From positions 62,001 through 126,000 of the forward strand of contig JACKJR010000001.1 in assembly GCA_020637855.1 (NCBI GenBank): a stretch of 64,000 bases of DNA, read 5' to 3'. Below the pieces are notes generated by a model. That model was given only the letters and a program-made list of their open reading frames with translations. It made no database searches and was not told the origin of the DNA. The stretch is from Rhodobiaceae bacterium. GTDB lineage: Bacteria > Pseudomonadota > Alphaproteobacteria > Rhizobiales > Tepidamorphaceae. Below, piece by piece: positions 1-8,543 of the stretch. Made by a program: the position numbers and the translations under genes. The first letter of the stretch is position 1; the number at the start of each line of letters is the position of its first letter.

Positions 1-926
1 CTCTCCTGTGTCAGATCTTCCAGGTCAAGCCCGCGGTCCCAATAGGGCTCCGGCCCGTACAGGTCCGCCAGGAAGTCGATGAAGGCGCGCACCTTGACGG
101 GCAGGAAACGCCGGCTCGGATAAACGGCATAGACGCCGACGCGCCGTGACGCCCGATATTGCGGCAACACGATCTTGAGATCGCCGCTCTGCAGCTGCTC
201 GCCGACATCCCAGGTCGAGCGCAACGCGATACCCAGACCCGAGATCAGGCATTCGCGGACAACCTCGCTGGAATTCGTCTGCAGGTTTCCATGTACCCGC
301 AGGACAAAGGGTCCCTCGGCCCCTTCCAGCCGCCAGTTGTCCTGATTGGTTGCGAACAGGCAATTATGCCGGCCAAGATCCTCAAGCGATCTGGGTATGC
401 CGTGGCGCTCCAGATAGTCCGGTGCGGCACAGATGACGCGGTGGTTGTCGGCAAGCCGGCGCGCGATGAGGCTTGAATTCTCAAGCTCCGCGATCCGCAC
501 AGCCACATCGAAGCCCTCGCCGACGATATCAACGAAATCGTCGGACAGGATCAGACTGAGATTGAGATCCGGATTGAGCTGCATGAACTTGTTGATATAG
601 GGCGCGATGTGAATGCGCCCGAAGGACGTCGGCGCGGAAATCTTCAGTGTCCCGCGTGGCTTGGAATTGCGCCGCGAAACATAGGATTCCGCTTCCTCGA
701 TCGAAGCCAGAATGGCAACGACGCGCTCGTAATAGCCCTGGCCTTCCTCTGTCAGCGCAATCTGGCGCGTCGTGCGCTGCAGCAGCCGGGCGCCAAGACG
801 CTCTTCAAGTCTGCGGATGCGCTTTGATACCACGGCAGGCGAAAGCGCCATTTCCCGGCCGGCAGCCGACATCGAACCGGCGGTCACGACACGGGAGAAA
901 ATCTCCATGTCCGTCAGATTGCCCAT
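1..926 (-). CDS. LysR-family transcriptional regulator (3' end cut by window edge)
   Basis: The reading frame is open to base 1, so the last codons are missing, but about 308 residues are present and LysR proteins are usually near 300, so little is lost. Residues 1-60 form the winged helix-turn-helix (SMSAAGREMALSPAVVSKRI followed by RRLEERLGARLL). The rest fits the two-lobed effector domain. The ATG at 926 is preceded by GAGGA at good spacing; a second in-frame ATG six codons later has no better site. It is divergent from glcDEF across 209 bases, which suggests it controls glycolate use, probably with a small organic acid as effector. That role is inferred from position only. Confidence 0.9.
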   Translation of the reverse strand, partial: MGNLTDMEIFSRVVTAGSMSAAGREMALSPAVVSKRIRRLEERLGARLLQRTTRQIALTEEGQGYYERVVAILASIEEAESYVSRRNSKPRGTLKISAPTSFGRIHIAPYINKFMQLNPDLNLSLILSDDFVDIVGEGFDVAVRIAELENSSLIARRLADNHRVICAAPDYLERHGIPRSLEDLGRHNCLFATNQDNWRLEGAEGPFVLRVHGNLQTNSSEVVRECLISGLGIALRSTWDVGEQLQSGDLKIVLPQYRASRRVGVYAVYPSRRFLPVKVRAFIDFLADLYGPEPYWDRGLDLEDLTQE

Positions 927-986
927 ATTGTCCTCGAACGCGGTTTCCGTTCCCTTGTCTTATGTTGACCATTTTCTACCACACGG

Positions 987-1013
987 AAACAATCAAGGCC
1001 AATTATATTGTTT
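987..1013. promoter_or_regulatory. Inverted repeat in the LysR-glcD divergent promoter
   Basis: A perfect 7-bp inverted repeat, AAACAAT and ATTGTTT, separated by 13 bases, lies in the AT-rich centre of the divergent promoter region. Its size and place fit a LysR-type operator acting on both genes. Binding is inferred, not shown. Confidence 0.4.
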
Positions 1014-1135
1014 GATGCGGTTCTGACATACCGCAAAGCCATGCGAGAAAATTTCTTTAGTCAGCAGCACAGCTCGCGCGGATGGATGTAGAATGGCGCA
1101 AAACAGGCGCCGCAACGCGCCATGGGGAGGATGAG

Positions 1136-2572
1136 ATGTCGTTCATAGCCATGCCGAAACCGGATGCGGCGATCATTGCCCGCCGCAGCGAGATCGCTGA
1201 GTGTCTCCGCGCCATTGTCGGCGATGCGGGGTTGATCGTTTCCGAAGACGAGCGCCGCGCCTACGAGACGGATGCGCTGACCGCCTACAGCGCTATTCCG
1301 CTTGCCGTGGTCCTGCCAGCTACGACGCAGGAAGTCAGCGCTGTTCTGAAATATCTCAACGAAGAGCGTGTTCCCGTCATCGCGCGCGGTGCCGGCACAT
1401 CGCTTGCCGGCGGCGCGCTGCCAAGCGAGGACGCCGTCGTCCTTGGCGTTTCGCGCATGAGCGCCGTCCTCGATATGAACTTCGCCGACCGGGTGGCGAC
1501 CGTACAGGCCGGCATCACCAACATCGCCATTTCGCAAGCCGTGGCGCACGAGCAATTCTTCTACGCACCCGATCCCTCAAGCCAGCTCGCCTGCACGATC
1601 GGCGGTAACATCGCGATGAACTCCGGCGGCGCGCATTGCCTTAAGTATGGTGTGACCACCAACAACCTGCTCGGTGTCAGGATGGTGCTGATGGACGGCA
1701 CGATCGTCGACATCGGCGGTGAACAGCTGGATTCGGGAGGTTACGATCTTCTCGGCCTGGTCTGCGGATCGGAGGGCCAGTTCGGCGTCGTGACCGAAGC
1801 GAAAGTGCGCATCCTGCGTCAGGCCGAAGGTGCGCGGCCCGTCCTGTTCGGTTTCGACAGTGCCGAGGATGCAGGCGCCTGCGTTGCCGACATTCTCGCG
1901 CAAGGGATCATTCCGGTCGCCATCGAATACATGGACAAGCCGGCCATCAAGGTCTGCGAAGCCTTCGCTCATGCCGGCTATCCGCTCGATGTGGAGGCGC
2001 TGCTGATCGTCGAGGTCGAAGGGTCGGACGAGGAGATCGATGCGATGATCGCGCGCATCGTCGAGGTCGCCGAAAAGCATGGTTCCAGAACCCAGCGCGT
2101 TGCCCGCACGGAGGCGGAAAGCCTCGCCATCTGGAAAGGCCGCAAGCAGGCCTTTGGCGCCATGGGCCGCATCGCCGACTACATGTGCATGGACGGTACG
2201 ATCCCGACAGGACGCCTGCCGGAAGTGCTGACCAAGATCACCGAGATATGCACCCGCCATGGGCTTGGCATCGCCAATATTTTCCATGCCGGTGACGGCA
2301 ACCTGCATCCGCTGATCCTTTACGACATCAACAAGCCCGGCGAGCTCGAGAAGGCGGAACAGGCCGGGGCTGAAATTCTCAAGCTCTGCGTCGAGGTCGG
2401 CGGCTGCCTGACCGGCGAGCATGGCGTCGGGGTCGAGAAGCGCGACCTGATGCTCGATCAGTTCAACCAGGCTGACCTACACCAGCAGCAACGTCTCAAA
2501 ACCGTGTTTGATCCGCGCTGGCTGCTCAATCCGTCCAAGGTTTTCCCGCTGGAAGGGCGGCTTTCCTCGTGA
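1136..2572 (+). CDS. glcD: Glycolate oxidase, FAD-linked subunit GlcD
   Basis: This is the catalytic flavoprotein of glycolate dehydrogenase, which oxidises glycolate to glyoxylate and passes electrons through GlcE and GlcF to the respiratory chain. The 478-residue product has a PCMH-type FAD domain (VIARGAGTSLAGGA near 80, then a Gly/Asn-rich loop near 145-175 with GGNIAMNSGGAHCLKYG) and a C-terminal cap with NIFHAGDGNLHP and GGCLTGEHGVG. E. coli GlcD is about 499 residues. An upstream in-frame ATG at 1082 would add 18 residues, but only the ATG at 1136 has a strong GGGGAGGA ribosome site. The stop overlaps the glcE start, indicating one transcript. Confidence 0.95.
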   Translation: MSFIAMPKPDAAIIARRSEIAECLRAIVGDAGLIVSEDERRAYETDALTAYSAIPLAVVLPATTQEVSAVLKYLNEERVPVIARGAGTSLAGGALPSEDAVVLGVSRMSAVLDMNFADRVATVQAGITNIAISQAVAHEQFFYAPDPSSQLACTIGGNIAMNSGGAHCLKYGVTTNNLLGVRMVLMDGTIVDIGGEQLDSGGYDLLGLVCGSEGQFGVVTEAKVRILRQAEGARPVLFGFDSAEDAGACVADILAQGIIPVAIEYMDKPAIKVCEAFAHAGYPLDVEALLIVEVEGSDEEIDAMIARIVEVAEKHGSRTQRVARTEAESLAIWKGRKQAFGAMGRIADYMCMDGTIPTGRLPEVLTKITEICTRHGLGIANIFHAGDGNLHPLILYDINKPGELEKAEQAGAEILKLCVEVGGCLTGEHGVGVEKRDLMLDQFNQADLHQQQRLKTVFDPRWLLNPSKVFPLEGRLSS

Positions 2573-3771
2573 GTACATCGGTCGTGAAAAAAGCCGCGGG
2601 CCTGCTTGAGCCGCGCGACGAGGCGCAAGTGATTACGGCGGTCAATGATGCGCGCGCGTCGGGTGCGCCGCTGGAGATTGCCGGCGGTTCGACCAAGCGC
2701 TCCATCGGCCGGCCGATGCAGACGGCGGCAACACTGACCACGCACAGGCTTTCGGGCATCACGCTCTATGAGCCGAGTGAATTGGTTATAGGCGCAAAAG
2801 CGGGGACACCGCTGAAGGCGATCGAAAAGGAACTGGCGAAGAACCGTCAGCGGCTTGCTTTCGAGCCGATCGACTACCGCAAGGTTCTCGGTAGCGACGG
2901 CGAGCCGACCATCGGCGCTGTCGCCGCCGCCAACCTGTCCGGTCCGCGCCGCATCTATGCCGGTGCTGCTCGCGATGCCCTGATCGGCGTGCGCATGGTG
3001 ACCGGGCGCGGCGAGGCGATCAAGAGCGGTGGCCGGGTCATGAAGAACGTCACCGGCTACGACCTTGTGAAACTTTCCGCCGGCTCCTGGGGCACGCTCG
3101 GGGTGCTGACCGAGGTTACGCTCAAGGTTTTGCCGATGCCGGAAACCGAGACGACACTTGTCTTCGAGGGGCTTGGCGACCGTCAGGCCATCGCATGCTT
3201 GTCTGCCGGGCTGGGCAGTCCGTTCGAGGTTGCCGGGGCGGCGCATCTGCCCGCCGGCATCGATGGAACGGCAAAGACGCTGCTCCGCATCGAAGGCTTT
3301 GCCGAGCAGATGACGTATCGCTCAGGCGAGCTGAAAACGCTGCTGCGGCGTCATGGTGTCCCCGCGCTTCTTGCGGGCGAGGCCTCGCAGGCGCTGTGGC
3401 TGAAGGTTCGCGACGCGGAATTCTTTGCCGGTGAGGATACTGCGCTGTGGCGTGTTTCGATGATGCCGTCGCGTGGTCCTGAAATCGGTGCCGCGGCAGC
3501 AAGTGCGGGCGGGCGCGTGTTCTATGACTGGGGTGGTGGTCTCGTCTGGGCGGCGATGCCCGCCGGAAACGATGCGGGCGCCAGCGCCCTGCGTTCAGCG
3601 GTTGCGGGAAATGGCCACGCCACGCTGATCCGCGCCCCTGAATCCATTCGTGCGGCCGTCGATGTCTTTCAGCCTGAACAGCCAGCCGTGGCCGCATTGA
3701 GCCGGGCTGTGAAAGACGCTTTCGATCCCGACCATATTCTCAACCCCGGCCGTATGTTCGCAGGCGCGTAG
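2569..3771 (+). CDS. glcE: Glycolate oxidase subunit GlcE
   Basis: Second FAD-binding subunit of glycolate dehydrogenase, 400 residues. It has the PCMH fold in reduced form: AGGSTKRSIGRPM near residue 40 and GRVMKNVTGYDLVKLSAGSW near 155, followed by GTLGVLTEVTLKVLP. The start is a GTG that overlaps the glcD stop by four bases (GTGA), so translation is probably coupled. It lacks the long C-terminal FAD-oxidase part of GlcD, as expected for GlcE. It is encoded between glcD and glcF in the usual order. Confidence 0.94.
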   Translation: MSTSVVKKAAGLLEPRDEAQVITAVNDARASGAPLEIAGGSTKRSIGRPMQTAATLTTHRLSGITLYEPSELVIGAKAGTPLKAIEKELAKNRQRLAFEPIDYRKVLGSDGEPTIGAVAAANLSGPRRIYAGAARDALIGVRMVTGRGEAIKSGGRVMKNVTGYDLVKLSAGSWGTLGVLTEVTLKVLPMPETETTLVFEGLGDRQAIACLSAGLGSPFEVAGAAHLPAGIDGTAKTLLRIEGFAEQMTYRSGELKTLLRRHGVPALLAGEASQALWLKVRDAEFFAGEDTALWRVSMMPSRGPEIGAAAASAGGRVFYDWGGGLVWAAMPAGNDAGASALRSAVAGNGHATLIRAPESIRAAVDVFQPEQPAVAALSRAVKDAFDPDHILNPGRMFAGA

Positions 3772-3774
3772 ATC

Positions 3775-5118
3775 ATGCAAACCAACTTTTCGCCCGACCA
3801 GCTCGCCAATCCCGATGTCGCGGAATCCGAGAAAATCCTGCGCACATGCGTGCATTGCGGGTTTTGCACGGCCACGTGTCCGACTTATCTGTTGTTGGGT
3901 GATGAACTCGATTCGCCACGCGGCCGCATCTATCTCATCAAGGACATGCTGGAGAACGGCAAGCCGGCCAACGCGGAGGTCGTGAAACATATCGACCGCT
4001 GCCTGTCGTGCCTGTCCTGCATGACGACCTGTCCTTCCGGCGTGCATTACATGCATCTCGTCGACCATGCCCGCGCCCATATCGAGGAAACATACAGGCG
4101 TCCTCTACATGACCGGCTGATGCGATCGCTGCTGGCAGCCGTATTGCCCTATCCGGGCCGTTTCCGGTTCTCGCTTCTGGGGGCTTTCTATGCCAAGCCG
4201 CTGGTGCCTTTGTTGCGCGCGATCCCGGGCTTTGAACGCATCGCCGCTATGCTTGCGCTTGCTCCTTCGAGCCTGCCTGCGCGCTCGGCCAGCGAGGGCG
4301 CGCGCAGCTTCAAGGTTGAGGGCAAACGCCGCGCCCGCGTCGCAATCCTTCAAGGATGTGCCCAGCCGGTACTCAATCCGGCGATCAACGATGCGACCGT
4401 TCGTCTGCTGACCCGGCTTGGCGTCGAGGTGGTGCAGGCAAAGGGCGAGGGGTGTTGCGGTGCGCTTGTCCATCACATGGGCAAGACACCTGATGCATTG
4501 GACGCGGCCCGCCGCAATGTTGATGCCTGGACTGCGGAGATCGAGCGCGACGGTCTCGACGCCATAATCATCACCGCGTCAGGCTGCGGCACCACGGTGA
4601 AGGACTATGGCTTCATGTTGCGCGAGGATGCCGCCTACGCCGAGAAGGCGGCGAAGGTGTCGGCGCTGACGAAGGACATCAGTGAATTCCTCGAAACGCT
4701 CGACATGCCGGAACCCGACCGCGACATTGATGCCATCGTCGCTTACCATTCGGCCTGCTCCATGCAGCATGGCCAGCAAATCCGCGAAGCGCCTAAAAAA
4801 CTGCTGCGCAAGGCGGGCTTCACCGTCAAGGATGTCCCCGAGGGGCATATCTGCTGCGGTTCGGCGGGCACCTATAATATCATGCAGCCGAAGATCGCCG
4901 CGCGCCTTCGCGACCGTAAAGTGGGAAATATCGAGAAACTTTCACCCGATCTCATCGCAACCGGAAATATCGGCTGCATGACGCAGATCGGTTCAGGCAC
5001 CGCCATACCGATCGCCCATACGATCGAACTGCTCGATCACGCCTATGGCGGGCCGCTGCCGGCAACCCTGGAAGCCGCTGGCGTTCACGTGGAAAGGCTT
5101 TCCGGCGCGGCGGAATGA
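3775..5118 (+). CDS. glcF: Glycolate oxidase iron-sulfur subunit GlcF
   Basis: Iron-sulfur subunit that carries electrons from the GlcD/GlcE flavins to the membrane quinone pool. The 447-residue product has two complete 4Fe-4S motifs, Cys25-28-31-35 and Cys75-78-81-85, and two C-terminal CCG domains (GCCGALVHH at about 226 and CCGSAGTYN at about 360). It starts three bases after the glcE stop and ends the glc unit. The next gene is convergent and there is no strong terminator in the 25-base gap. Confidence 0.95.
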   Translation: MQTNFSPDQLANPDVAESEKILRTCVHCGFCTATCPTYLLLGDELDSPRGRIYLIKDMLENGKPANAEVVKHIDRCLSCLSCMTTCPSGVHYMHLVDHARAHIEETYRRPLHDRLMRSLLAAVLPYPGRFRFSLLGAFYAKPLVPLLRAIPGFERIAAMLALAPSSLPARSASEGARSFKVEGKRRARVAILQGCAQPVLNPAINDATVRLLTRLGVEVVQAKGEGCCGALVHHMGKTPDALDAARRNVDAWTAEIERDGLDAIIITASGCGTTVKDYGFMLREDAAYAEKAAKVSALTKDISEFLETLDMPEPDRDIDAIVAYHSACSMQHGQQIREAPKKLLRKAGFTVKDVPEGHICCGSAGTYNIMQPKIAARLRDRKVGNIEKLSPDLIATGNIGCMTQIGSGTAIPIAHTIELLDHAYGGPLPATLEAAGVHVERLSGAAE

Positions 5119-5143
5119 ACCGCGCCGGTGCTCTTGCAAAAGG

Positions 5144-5551
5144 CTACTCGCCCAAACGCTCGATGGCCCGGTCGAGACGATCGACGATCGTCGTCGCATC
5201 GTCGCGCAGCCGGGTCAGTTCCTGCTTCAGAAGGCGGACACTGGTGTCATCGCCATCCTCACTCGGGGCTGTGCCTTGTCCGGTCAGGAGCCAGGTCGGG
5301 CTCACCGCCAGAACGCCGGCGAGCATAAGTAATCTGTTCGGCCGCGGCTCTGCACGGTCGTTTTCCCAATGGCTGAGTGTCGTGGTGCGCAAGCCCAGCC
5401 TGCGGGCCAGCTGTGCAACCGACAGTCCCTGTGCATTGCGCGCCCGGGTGATGCGTCCGCCGATCGTGTCGTCCATGTCTTCTGCCCTGCCGTTCAGTGT
5501 CATCTCCCTGTCGGCCAGTTTCTCGAACTGGCGCTGATTCTCGTAACTCAT
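5144..5551 (-). CDS. XRE-family helix-turn-helix regulator
   Basis: A 135-residue protein with a central Cro/CI-type HTH: LSVAQLARRLGLRTTTLSHW followed by ENDRAEPRPNRLLMLAGVL, roughly residues 42-85. The last 40 residues look like a short amphipathic or coiled-coil segment (RLLKQELTRLRDDATTIVDRLDRA). No effector domain is visible. It is divergent from malate synthase and convergent with glcF, so control of glyoxylate metabolism is a reasonable guess from context only. The start is uncertain: ATG 5551 overlaps the stop of a possible small upstream frame, and ATG codons at 5503 and 5476 are alternatives. Confidence 0.82.
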   Translation of the reverse strand: MSYENQRQFEKLADREMTLNGRAEDMDDTIGGRITRARNAQGLSVAQLARRLGLRTTTLSHWENDRAEPRPNRLLMLAGVLAVSPTWLLTGQGTAPSEDGDDTSVRLLKQELTRLRDDATTIVDRLDRAIERLGE

Positions 5552-5760
5552 GGGATAATTGTTGCCTTGCGTATTGACCGCGCGCCATAGGCATACATCT
5601 CCCGATGCATGCCCCGGTACGCCGGTTGTTGCGTGAATCGTGCGAATTGTTCGCTGTCAGGATGACCATAGCGCAAAAGCCGCTGCAGGTCAGCCGCCGG
5701 CCGACAAAAGCTGCCGGGATTGCGACACGAGGCGGCCTCTCGGGGTCGATTACCTCTCAT
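5548..5760 (-). CDS. Possible 70-codon frame translationally coupled to the XRE gene
   Basis: This open frame runs from ATG 5760 and ends with a TGA that overlaps the XRE start as ATGA, the arrangement seen at other coupled pairs in this window. Against it, there is no clear ribosome site, third positions are not strongly GC-biased, and I recognise no family. It could be a real small protein, a leader frame, or chance. Listed because the overlap is exact. Confidence 0.2.
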   Translation of the reverse strand: MRGNRPREAASCRNPGSFCRPAADLQRLLRYGHPDSEQFARFTQQPAYRGMHREMYAYGARSIRKATIIP

Positions 5761-5808
5761 ATAGACGAATGTTGAAACACCTGTTCCATCGCAGAAAAGA
5801 CCAGCGCC

Positions 5809-5860
5809 TCTAATTAGAATTGAATACATAATGCAAAACAAAAAAATCTGGCCTGGCCAG
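5809..5860. promoter_or_regulatory. Two palindromes in the XRE-aceB intergenic region
   Basis: The 324 bases between the XRE gene and aceB carry TCTAATTAGA (5809-5818, perfect palindrome) and CTGGCC-T-GGCCAG (5848-5860, perfect inverted repeat) just ahead of the aceB ribosome site AGGAGAGG. Either could be an operator for the divergent XRE protein. Apart from the weak small frame at 5548-5760, nothing else was recognised in this gap. Confidence 0.35.
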
Positions 5861-5875
5861 AGGAGAGGATAACGG

Positions 5876-7480
5876 ATGGTCTTGACCGAAACCGCTGCAG
5901 CGGCAGGCACTGTTGTGCGTGGAGCGCTTGGACAGCGATATGACGAAATTCTCAGCCCAGCTGCCCTGGAATTCATTGCCGAACTTCACCGCCGGTTCGA
6001 TGGTCAACGCAAACGCATCCTGCGGCTTAGGGAGGAACATCAGCGCCGGTATGATTCAGGCGAATTGCCTGATTTCCTTTCCGAGACGCGGCATATCCGT
6101 GAAGGCGACTGGAAAGTGGGAAAAATCCCCGCTGACTTGCAGGACCGCCGTGTTGAAATCACCGGCCCCGTCGACCGCAAGATGATCGTCAATGCGCTCA
6201 ATTGCGGCGCAAAGGTCTTCATGGCCGATTTCGAGGACGCCACCTCTCCGCTGTGGTCGAACCTGATCGAAGGCCAGATCAACCTGAAGGACCGCTGGGC
6301 CGGGAAACTTGATTTCACCGACCCCGACAGCGGCAAGCGCTACGAGCTGGGCGAGAGCCCGGCGGTACTGCTGGTGCGTCCGCGCGGCTGGCATCTGGAT
6401 GAAGTGCATGTCGAGGTCGGCGGCGAACCCGTTTCCGGTGCGCTGTTCGATTTCGGCCTTTATGTCTTCCACAATGCCAAAGCCGCCATCGCGCAAGGGT
6501 CCGGCCCCTATTTCTATCTGCCCAAACTCGAAAATCACGTTGAGGCACGGCTGTGGAACGATGTCTTCGAGTTCGCTCAGGAAAGCCTCGGCATCCCCGG
6601 CAATGCCATCAAGGCGACGGTCCTGATCGAAACCCTGCCGGCGGCCTTCGAGATGGACGAGATACTCTATGAATTGCGCGAGCACATCACCGGGCTCAAT
6701 TGCGGGCGCTGGGACTACATCTTCTCTTTCATCAAGCGGCTGAGGAATGACCCCACCTTCCTGATGCCCGATCGCGGCAAGGTGGTGATGGGCGAGGCGT
6801 TCCTGCGCGCTTACTCGCTGCTTCTGGTCAAGACCTGCCATCGGCGCGGCGCTTTTGCCATGGGCGGCATGGCAGCCCAGATTCCAAACCGCCGCGACAG
6901 CCAAGCCAACGAGGCGGCCCTTGCCAAGGTGCGTGCAGACAAGGAGCGCGAGGCCGGTGACGGGTATGATGGAACCTGGGTCGCTCATCCCGATCTGGTG
7001 GCGGTGGCTCAGGAGGTTTTCGATCGCCTGATGCCGCAAGAAAACCAGCTCGGCAACTTGCGTGAAGACGTGACCGTCAGCCGCGATGACCTGCTGCAGG
7101 TCCATGACGGCGAGGCCACGGAGGCGGGCCTGCGCGAGAACATCCGCGTCGGCGTGCAGTATATCGAAGCCTGGCTGCGTGGCCGTGGTGCCGTGCCGTT
7201 ATACAACCTGATGGAAGATGCCGCGACCGCCGAGATCAGCCGCGCGCAGGTCTGGCAGCAGTTGCATCATGGTGCCAGCCTAAACGATGGCCGCACGGTC
7301 ACGGCGGAGCTGTTCCTCAACCTGCTCGACGACGAGATGATGGCTGTGCGCGAAGAAATCGGGATCGAGGCATTTGAGGGCGGACGTTTCCCCGAAGCGA
7401 TCCGGCTGTTCCGCGAGATGTCGGTGGCGAAGAATTTCGGGGAGTTCCTGACGGTTCCCGCCTATCGGATGATCGCGTGA
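5876..7480 (+). CDS. aceB: Malate synthase A
   Basis: Condenses glyoxylate with acetyl-CoA to give malate and CoA, closing the route from glycolate supplied by GlcDEF. The 534-residue length fits the A isoform (about 530) rather than the G isoform (about 720). The family signature REHITGLNCGRWDYIF lies at about residues 267-282, and the FMADFEDATSP segment near 115 is also typical. The C-terminal TVTAELFLNLLDDEMM matches the end of the family. AGGAGAGGATAACGG precedes the ATG. No isocitrate lyase gene is present in this window, so here the enzyme is more likely fed by glycolate oxidation, although aceA could lie elsewhere. Confidence 0.96.
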   Translation: MVLTETAAAAGTVVRGALGQRYDEILSPAALEFIAELHRRFDGQRKRILRLREEHQRRYDSGELPDFLSETRHIREGDWKVGKIPADLQDRRVEITGPVDRKMIVNALNCGAKVFMADFEDATSPLWSNLIEGQINLKDRWAGKLDFTDPDSGKRYELGESPAVLLVRPRGWHLDEVHVEVGGEPVSGALFDFGLYVFHNAKAAIAQGSGPYFYLPKLENHVEARLWNDVFEFAQESLGIPGNAIKATVLIETLPAAFEMDEILYELREHITGLNCGRWDYIFSFIKRLRNDPTFLMPDRGKVVMGEAFLRAYSLLLVKTCHRRGAFAMGGMAAQIPNRRDSQANEAALAKVRADKEREAGDGYDGTWVAHPDLVAVAQEVFDRLMPQENQLGNLREDVTVSRDDLLQVHDGEATEAGLRENIRVGVQYIEAWLRGRGAVPLYNLMEDAATAEISRAQVWQQLHHGASLNDGRTVTAELFLNLLDDEMMAVREEIGIEAFEGGRFPEAIRLFREMSVAKNFGEFLTVPAYRMIA

Positions 7481-7501
7481 AAGCACTGCTGACTTTCAAA
7501 T

Positions 7502-7530
7502 AAAAAGCCGCGGCGGTCACCCGCCACGGC
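7502..7530 (-). terminator. Intrinsic terminator of the L,D-transpeptidase gene
   Basis: A 10-bp stem with one mismatch (7507-7516 with 7521-7530, loop TCAC) is followed on the minus strand by TTTTTA. It sits between the convergent aceB and L,D-transpeptidase genes and may also stop aceB transcripts. Confidence 0.75.
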
Positions 7531-7552
7531 ATCTCCCCGAATTCGGGCGCTT

Positions 7553-8248
7553 TCAGATCACGGTGACTTTCGCACCGACCTTGACCTGGTTGTAGAGGTG
7601 GATGACGTCCTCGTTGCGCAGGCGGATGCAGCCCGAGGAAATCTCCTGACCGATCGTCCACGGCTCGTTGGTGCCATGGATGCGGTAGAGCGTGCTGCCG
7701 ATATACATGGCACGCGCGCCAAGCGGGTTTGCCGGTCCGCCTTCCATGTGGTCGGGGAGCCAGGGCTGCCGCTGCTTCATTTCGGCGGGCGGGGTCCAGC
7801 CGGGCCACTCCGCCTTGCGGGTGATGTTATAGGTGCCGCGCCACTGAAAGCCGGGGCGGCCTACGCCGACACCGTAACGGATCGCCTTTCCGCCGGGCTG
7901 AACCAGGTAGAGATACTTCGCCGACTTGTCGATGACGATCGTGCCCGGGCGCTCGCTGGTCGCGTAGTTGACCACACGGCGCTCGAAACGCGGATCGAAT
8001 CCCCGGCTTGGGGCACGTGATGGCGCATAGGCCTGGCGGCGTCCGGGAACCGGTGCCGCAGAGCGTCCATAGCCGCGCGGCAAGGGCGCTGCCTGGCGGC
8101 GTGTCTGATAGGATCTACCCTGTGATCCGTCGGATCCGAACAGGGAATTCATCAGCATCGGGAATGGGCCGTCATTGGCCTCGGCGCGCGGCGTGCCGGC
8201 AAAAAGCAGGCCGAACAGGGCGGCGACGATGAGAATACGCAGGTACAC
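7553..8248 (-). CDS. L,D-transpeptidase (YkuD domain), exported
   Basis: Probable peptidoglycan L,D-transpeptidase forming 3-3 cross-links or anchoring proteins in the periplasm. The 231-residue product begins with a signal peptide (LRILIVAALFGLLFAGTPRAEA) and an Arg/Pro-rich linker, then a YkuD domain from about 90. The catalytic motif is intact: His191 in HGTNEP and Cys207 in SSGCIRL. The frame opens with GTG at 8248; GGAG lies rather far upstream, so the start is only moderately certain. It is a single gene with its own terminator. Rhizobiales carry many such enzymes, and which bond this one makes cannot be told from sequence. Confidence 0.92.
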   Translation of the reverse strand: MYLRILIVAALFGLLFAGTPRAEANDGPFPMLMNSLFGSDGSQGRSYQTRRQAAPLPRGYGRSAAPVPGRRQAYAPSRAPSRGFDPRFERRVVNYATSERPGTIVIDKSAKYLYLVQPGGKAIRYGVGVGRPGFQWRGTYNITRKAEWPGWTPPAEMKQRQPWLPDHMEGGPANPLGARAMYIGSTLYRIHGTNEPWTIGQEISSGCIRLRNEDVIHLYNQVKVGAKVTVI

Positions 8249-8494
8249 GGGACTACGAGCTCCAATTCGTTACGCAATACTAAGAACGAGCAGGGCCGAT
8301 GGCGGGATATGCAAGCGGGGCCGCCAATCGTCTCATGCGGCAAGGTTAGGGGTTAACGGTAACGGGAATGGTAAATGGAATCCGACTTTGTCCCCTCACG
8401 TAAATTCAGGGTTGATTGTCGGTAAACGCCTTGTTTGCCAAGTATTTACCCTAACAAAGCGTTGATTGAAAAATGCTCGTTCGCCCATAAAGAA

Positions 8495-8519
8495 GAAGCG
8501 CGGGACCAAAGCCCCGCGC
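8495..8519 (-). terminator. Terminator candidate of the Tat-exported MBL gene
   Basis: A 7-bp GC stem GCGCGGG/CCCGCGC (8498-8504 with 8513-8519), loop of 8, followed on the minus strand by TTCTTCTTT. The T tract is interrupted, so this is a moderate candidate. Confidence 0.55.
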
Positions 8520-8543
8520 ATCCAGGCTGGTAGGGTGCCGGAA

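Noticed and set aside
6056..7105. A 349-codon minus-strand frame inside malate synthase
   Set aside because: Complement of a GC-biased gene; the sense frame carries the exact malate synthase signature.
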